A stretch of 64,000 nucleotides of DNA from Aeromicrobium erythreum (GTDB lineage: Bacteria; Actinomycetota; Actinomycetes; Propionibacteriales; Nocardioidaceae): contig NZ_CP011502.1 in the NCBI RefSeq assembly GCF_001509405.1, positions 1,302,001 to 1,366,000 on the forward strand, written 5' to 3'. Each line of letters opens with the position of its first letter. Within the stretch, counting starts at the first letter, position 1. Both the position numbers and the translations under genes were made by a program. Below, in pieces: positions 62,485 to 64,000 of this stretch. The notes under the pieces were generated by a model that saw only the letters and a list, made by a program, of their open reading frames with translations, was not told where the DNA came from and made no database searches.

Positions 62485-63507
62485 TCACCAGCTGGTGGTG
62501 TCCTTCGCCGCCACGATGCGTCGGAACGACTCCACCCGGGCTGCCGGCACGGTGCCTGCGGCCACGGCGAGGTCCAGCGCGCACTCCGGCTCGGTCGCGG
62601 CGTGGGTGCACCCCCGCGGGCAGTCGCGGCTCGCGTCGTCGAGGTCGGGGAACGCCCGCAGCACGTCGTCGACCTCGACGTGCGCGAGCCCGAACGAGCG
62701 GAAGCCCGGCGTGTCGATGATCCATCCACCGCGCCCACCGGTCGTGTCGTCGTCGAGCTCGATCGCGAGCGCCGACGTCGACGTGTGCCGACCGCGGCCG
62801 GTCACCTCGTTCACGTGGCTCACCGCGCGGCCCGTCCCGGGGACCAGGGCGTTGACCAGCGTCGACTTGCCGACGCCGCTGTGCCCGATGAACACGCTGA
62901 CGCGGCCGGCGATCGCCTCGCGCAGCTCGTCGAGGTTCTCGAGCCCGTCCGCGCCCCGTCGGGTGACGACGGCGCGCACGTCGAGGGGACGGAGCAGGTC
63001 GAGGATGGGGTCGGCGGGGCCGAGGTCTGACTTCGTGAGGCACACGAGCGGCTCCATGCCGGCCTCGAACGCGGCGACGAGGCAGCGGTCGATGAGCCCG
63101 GGCCGCGGGGGCGGGTCGGCCAGGGCCGTCACGACGACGAGCTGGTCGGCGTTGGCGACGACGACGCGCTCGATCGGGTCGTCGTCGTCGGCCGTGCGAC
63201 GCAGCACGGTGCGGCGGGGGAGCACCTCCACGATCCGGGCCAGCGTTCCGGTGTCGCCGCTGACGTCGCCCACGACCCGCACCTCGTCGCCGACCACGAC
63301 GCCCTGGCGGCCGAGCGGCCGGGACTTCATGGCGGTGACGAGCGGCTCCTCCGGCGTCGTGTCGAGCAGGCGGAGCGTGTAGCGGCCGCGGTCGATCGTG
63401 ACGACCCGTGCCACGGGGGCGTCGTCGTAGGACGGGCGGTCCTTGGTGCGCGGACGCGTGCGACGACGCGGTCGGTCGAACCCGGCGTGCTCGTCGTCCT
63501 GCCTCAC
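62485..63507 (-). CDS. rsgA: Ribosome small subunit GTPase RsgA
   Basis: The protein has 340 residues from the GTG at 63507, overlapping aroA (GTGA). An N-terminal OB domain is followed by a circularly permuted GTPase: TKSD (G4), GHSGVGKS (P-loop) and DTPG (G3) in that order. C-terminal CPRGCTH...C is the zinc site. It helps late 30S maturation. Confidence 0.95.
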   Translation of the reverse strand: MRQDDEHAGFDRPRRRTRPRTKDRPSYDDAPVARVVTIDRGRYTLRLLDTTPEEPLVTAMKSRPLGRQGVVVGDEVRVVGDVSGDTGTLARIVEVLPRRTVLRRTADDDDPIERVVVANADQLVVVTALADPPPRPGLIDRCLVAAFEAGMEPLVCLTKSDLGPADPILDLLRPLDVRAVVTRRGADGLENLDELREAIAGRVSVFIGHSGVGKSTLVNALVPGTGRAVSHVNEVTGRGRHTSTSALAIELDDDTTGGRGGWIIDTPGFRSFGLAHVEVDDVLRAFPDLDDASRDCPRGCTHAATEPECALDLAVAAGTVPAARVESFRRIVAAKDTTSW

Positions 63508-64000
63508 GCGACCAGCCGCTCCCACACCGGCGCGAAGTTCGGGTACGTCTTCACCGTGGTCGAGACGTTCTCGACGAACAGCTCCGGCACGCGCAGCGCG
63601 AGGACCACGGCCGCGTGCGCCATGCGGTGGTCGTCGTAGGTCTCGAAGATCGCTCCGTGCAGGGGGCGCGGTCGGATCTCGAGGCCGTCCTCGGTCTCGG
63701 TGACGTCGCCGCCCAGCCGGTTCAGCTCGGTCGCGAGGGCTGCCAGACGGTCGGTCTCGTGGCCCCGCAGGTGCGCGACGCCCCGCAGCCGTGACGGGCC
63801 GTCGGCGAGCGCCGCGAGGGCCGCCACCACGGGCGTCAGCTCGCCGACGTCGTGCAGGTCGAGGTCGACGCCCTGGATGCTGGAGCCACCGTGGAAGACG
63901 AGGTCGGCCCCGTCGCGCTCGACGCTGCCGCCGAACGCCTCGACGAGCGCGCGCCACGCGTCGCCGGCCTGCTGCGTCCGCTCGGGCCAGCCACGGACCC
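63504..64000 (-). CDS. aroA: 5-enolpyruvylshikimate-3-phosphate synthase, 5' end outside window
   Basis: The frame is open to the window edge, so the N-terminus is missing. About 165 C-terminal residues are visible. GELTP, LRGHETDRLAAL and YDDHRMAHAA are AroA signatures. It makes EPSP from shikimate 3-phosphate and phosphoenolpyruvate in aromatic amino acid synthesis. Confidence 0.94.
   Translation of the reverse strand, partial: VRGWPERTQQAGDAWRALVEAFGGSVERDGADLVFHGGSSIQGVDLDLHDVGELTPVVAALAALADGPSRLRGVAHLRGHETDRLAALATELNRLGGDVTETEDGLEIRPRPLHGAIFETYDDHRMAHAAVVLALRVPELFVENVSTTVKTYPNFAPVWERLVA

Overview
The window is high-G+C actinobacterial DNA. Codons are G/C-ending, there are many GTG starts and ATGA/GTGA gene overlaps, and there are WhiB, DUF3090/SCO1664-family, F420-linked and aroA-rsgA-hisN genes. 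The gene mix suggests a Nocardioidaceae-type organism, possibly Aeromicrobium, but this is an inference from gene content. The only RNA gene I can support is one unusual tRNA-like gene; there is no CRISPR array and no intact insertion sequence.

1-8.8 kb is a polymorphic-toxin locus of visibly lower G+C. It holds the 3' part of a giant RHS-repeat protein with a C-terminal toxin tip, its overlapping immunity gene, and a displaced orphan toxin tip that repeats the pre-toxin linker and has its own overlapping immunity gene. A tightly packed array of probable orphan immunity genes follows: a SUFU domain, a DUF6896-like protein, unknowns, an RNA 2'-phosphotransferase of the KptA/Tpt1 family, and a paralogue of the first immunity protein.

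9-38 kb is mostly envelope, export and redox functions. It contains three large secreted beta-domain proteins and a DUF350/glutathionylspermidine synthase-like/YgiB-like cassette. A two-component system is followed by a glycosylation set (GT-C mannosyltransferase-like, polyprenyl-phosphate mannose synthase, GtrA, DedA). Next come a TetR-MMPL exporter pair and a molybdenum hydroxylase operon (MobA-like, Tat-exported molybdopterin subunit, 2Fe-2S subunit, XdhC). An SRPBCC protein, an FdhF/YdeP-type molybdoenzyme, a TspO-like membrane protein, a bestrophin-like channel and an alpha/beta hydrolase complete this part. Two promoters near the two-component system carry the same direct repeat at the same distance from the start codon, which gives a concrete candidate regulon.

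38-51 kb is metabolic: a NERD-domain protein, an LLM flavin oxidoreductase with an F420:NADP reductase-like partner, and a fatty-acid desaturase with its ferredoxin-type reductase divergent from a TetR gene with shared operators. A copper amine oxidase, two SDR-type proteins and the SCO1664-DUF3090-phosphomutase set follow.

51-64 kb begins with a small protein, WhiB, the atypical tRNA-like gene and the RNA ligase RtcB in one direction. Then come an acyl-CoA carboxylase, TetR/SnoaL/nitronate monooxygenase, a Fic protein with a palindromic promoter, ArfB, HisN, RsgA and the 3' part of aroA. Two families of noncoding repeats (41.5-42.1 kb; 50.5 and 53.6 kb) are not explained by genes.
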